From Hyphomicrobiales bacterium (GTDB taxonomy: Bacteria; Pseudomonadota; Alphaproteobacteria; Rhizobiales; JALURZ01), in NCBI GenBank assembly GCA_027058735.1, contig JALURZ010000255.1, forward strand, positions 1 to 7,790: DNA of 7,790 bases. Direction: 5' to 3'. The notes beneath the pieces were generated by a model. The model had not been told where the DNA came from. It saw nothing but the letters and a program-made list of their open reading frames with translations, and made no database searches. Made by a program: the position numbers and the translations under genes. Position 1 is the first letter of the stretch. Each line of letters starts with the position of its first letter. This document shows, piece after piece, positions 6,302 through 7,790 of this stretch.

Positions 6302-7790
6302 CCTGGCGGCTCCCCTCCCTGTCATAGAAGACCGGATCGACAATCTTGGCCCGAACGGGGCCTTTCTCGAGCGGAAAGGTCAGCGTTTCGCCCATTCTGG
6401 CGCGTCCATCCTTAATCAGCCCCATGGCGATGGAACGCTGCAGGGTGGGGCTGTAATAAGATGACGAGACATGCCCGATCATGGTCATGGGCGGCTCGCG
6501 ACTGCCGGCCTCCACGGCATAGGCGCCGATGGGCAATACGGTCTTGGGTTTTTCGGTCAGCAATCCGACCAGTTCCTTGCGGCCCTTGGCGGCCAAATGG
6601 GGCCGCTGCAACGACCGTTTTCCCAGATAATCGGGTTTCTTTTTCGAAACCGCCCAGGAGAGTCCCAGATCGAGCGGCGTCACCGTCCCGTCGGTCTCAT
6701 CGCCAATGGCGATAAACCCTTTTTCGGCGCGCAGAACATGCAGCGCCTCGGTGCCATATGCGCCGATGGCATAATCTTCCCCCGCCTCCATGATCGCATC
6801 CCACAGCCCTGATCCGTAGCTCGCCGGCGTGGCGATCTCAAAGCTGAGTTCGCCGGAAAAACTGATGCGGTAGACCCGCACGGGCGCGCCCGCCAGCGTG
6901 CCTTCCTTCATGGTCAGGAAGTCAAATCCCTCCGCACTGAAATCAATATCGCCCTCCAGCCGGGCGAGCACGCCGCGCGCCTTGGGCCCGGCGACTGCGA
7001 ATTGCGCATATTGCTCCGTCACCGGGGTCGTGAAGACCCGCAGTTCCGGCCATTCGGTCTGCAGCCATTCCTCCAGCCATTGCGCGATGTGGTCGGCATT
7101 GCCGCTGGTCGTGTGCATCAAGAAATGGTCTTCCCCCAGGCGCACCGTCACACCGTCGTCGAACAGAAAACCGTTCTCGTTCATCATCAGGCCATAGCGG
7201 CAGCGGCCGGTTTTCAGCGTTGAAAACATGTTGGAATAGATGCGGTCGAGGAATTCCGCGGCGTCGGGCCCCTTGATTTCGATTTTCCCGAGTGTCGACA
7301 GATCGATCATGCCGACCTGGGTGCGAACCAGCATGATTTCGCGGTTGACCGCGAGGGTTCGGCTTTCACCCGGCGAGCGATAGCAATAGGGCCGCCGCCA
7401 CAGACCGACCGGCTCATGGTCGGCATGGTTCGCCTCATGCCACGACCAGATCGGTGTGCGGCGCACCGGCTGGAACAGCGAGCCGGCATGGGTGCCGGCA
7501 ATCGCGCCGAAGGTCAGGGGCGTATAGGGGGGGCGGAACGTGGTGGTGCCGATTTCGGGGATTTCGGCAGACACCACATCGCACAGAATGCCCAGGGCAT
7601 TGATGTTGCTGGTCTTGCCCTGATCGGTCGCCATGCCAAGCGTGGTGTAGCGCTTGAGATGCTCCACCGAGCGATAGCCCTCGCGCGCCGCCAGTTCGAC
7701 ATCCGCCGCGGTCACGTCGTTCTGCAGATCGAGAAAGTGCTTGTTGCCCTCGTTGAGCCTGCCGGTCGAGGGAATGAACCAGACCGGGGG
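6294..7790 (-). CDS. soxA: Sarcosine oxidase, alpha subunit, C-terminal half (5' end outside window)
   Basis: This fragment holds the last 498 residues of the large alpha subunit, which is usually about 1000 residues, so roughly half is visible. The frame is open to the right edge; the GTG at 7715 is an internal valine codon, since the residues before it (for example WFIPS and HFLDLQNDV) continue the protein. The fragment begins with the end of the FAD/NAD-binding region, including GMATDQGKTSN (about 52-62), a hallmark of SoxA. It then runs into a GcvT-type folate-binding domain (about 85-390; for example RTQVGMIDLSTLGKIEIKGP and the GTEALHVLRAEKGF segment) and its C-terminal barrel (about 400-490; for example IGHVSSSYYSP and ALGLIKDG-like AMGLIKDGRA). 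With SoxB, SoxD and SoxG it oxidises sarcosine and transfers the methyl group to tetrahydrofolate. soxB and soxD are expected beyond the right edge. No disruption is seen. Confidence 0.95.
   Translation of the reverse strand, partial: PPVWFIPSTGRLNEGNKHFLDLQNDVTAADVELAAREGYRSVEHLKRYTTLGMATDQGKTSNINALGILCDVVSAEIPEIGTTTFRPPYTPLTFGAIAGTHAGSLFQPVRRTPIWSWHEANHADHEPVGLWRRPYCYRSPGESRTLAVNREIMLVRTQVGMIDLSTLGKIEIKGPDAAEFLDRIYSNMFSTLKTGRCRYGLMMNENGFLFDDGVTVRLGEDHFLMHTTSGNADHIAQWLEEWLQTEWPELRVFTTPVTEQYAQFAVAGPKARGVLARLEGDIDFSAEGFDFLTMKEGTLAGAPVRVYRISFSGELSFEIATPASYGSGLWDAIMEAGEDYAIGAYGTEALHVLRAEKGFIAIGDETDGTVTPLDLGLSWAVSKKKPDYLGKRSLQRPHLAAKGRKELVGLLTEKPKTVLPIGAYAVEAGSREPPMTMIGHVSSSYYSPTLQRSIAMGLIKDGRARMGETLTFPLEKGPVRAKIVDPVFYDREGSRQDG

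Overview
The window looks like chromosomal DNA from a GC-rich alphaproteobacterium, most likely of the order Hyphomicrobiales (Rhizobiales). This is inferred from the strong resemblance of one operon to the rhizobial FeuP/FeuQ two-component system and from the heterotetrameric sarcosine oxidase genes next to a GlxA-type AraC regulator. No database search was possible, so gene names rest on recognised motifs and gene order.

Left to right, the + strand carries: the 3' part of an FMN-dependent nitroreductase-family gene (cut by the window edge); a short regulatory gap; a small exported PepSY-like protein; an OmpR-type response regulator (FeuP-like); its sensor histidine kinase (FeuQ-like, overlapping the regulator by 4 bases); and, after a 155-base gap holding two GC-rich hairpins, a 477-residue protein that I do not recognise. 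The - strand, read from the right edge, carries the 3' half of soxA (sarcosine oxidase alpha subunit), soxG (gamma subunit, overlapping soxA by 8 bases) and a GlxA/GbdR-like AraC-family regulator. The two sets converge on a 27-base gap at 4545-4571 that holds a small hairpin.

Two functional units can be read. The first is a signalling operon: a periplasmic PepSY-like protein, a regulator and a membrane kinase. In Sinorhizobium meliloti a small periplasmic protein, FeuN, is encoded just upstream of feuPQ and restrains FeuQ; the small gene here has the matching position, size class and export signal. The second is the end of a sarcosine (N-methylglycine) catabolism operon, in which sarcosine oxidase passes the methyl group to tetrahydrofolate, followed by a regulator of the family that controls glycine betaine and sarcosine breakdown in Pseudomonas.

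I see no tRNA, rRNA, CRISPR array, insertion sequence or prophage gene, and no clear sign of recent transfer. Nothing here is convincingly a new system. The best leads are the FeuN-like candidate, the repeated motif upstream of it, and the unrecognised 477-residue protein.
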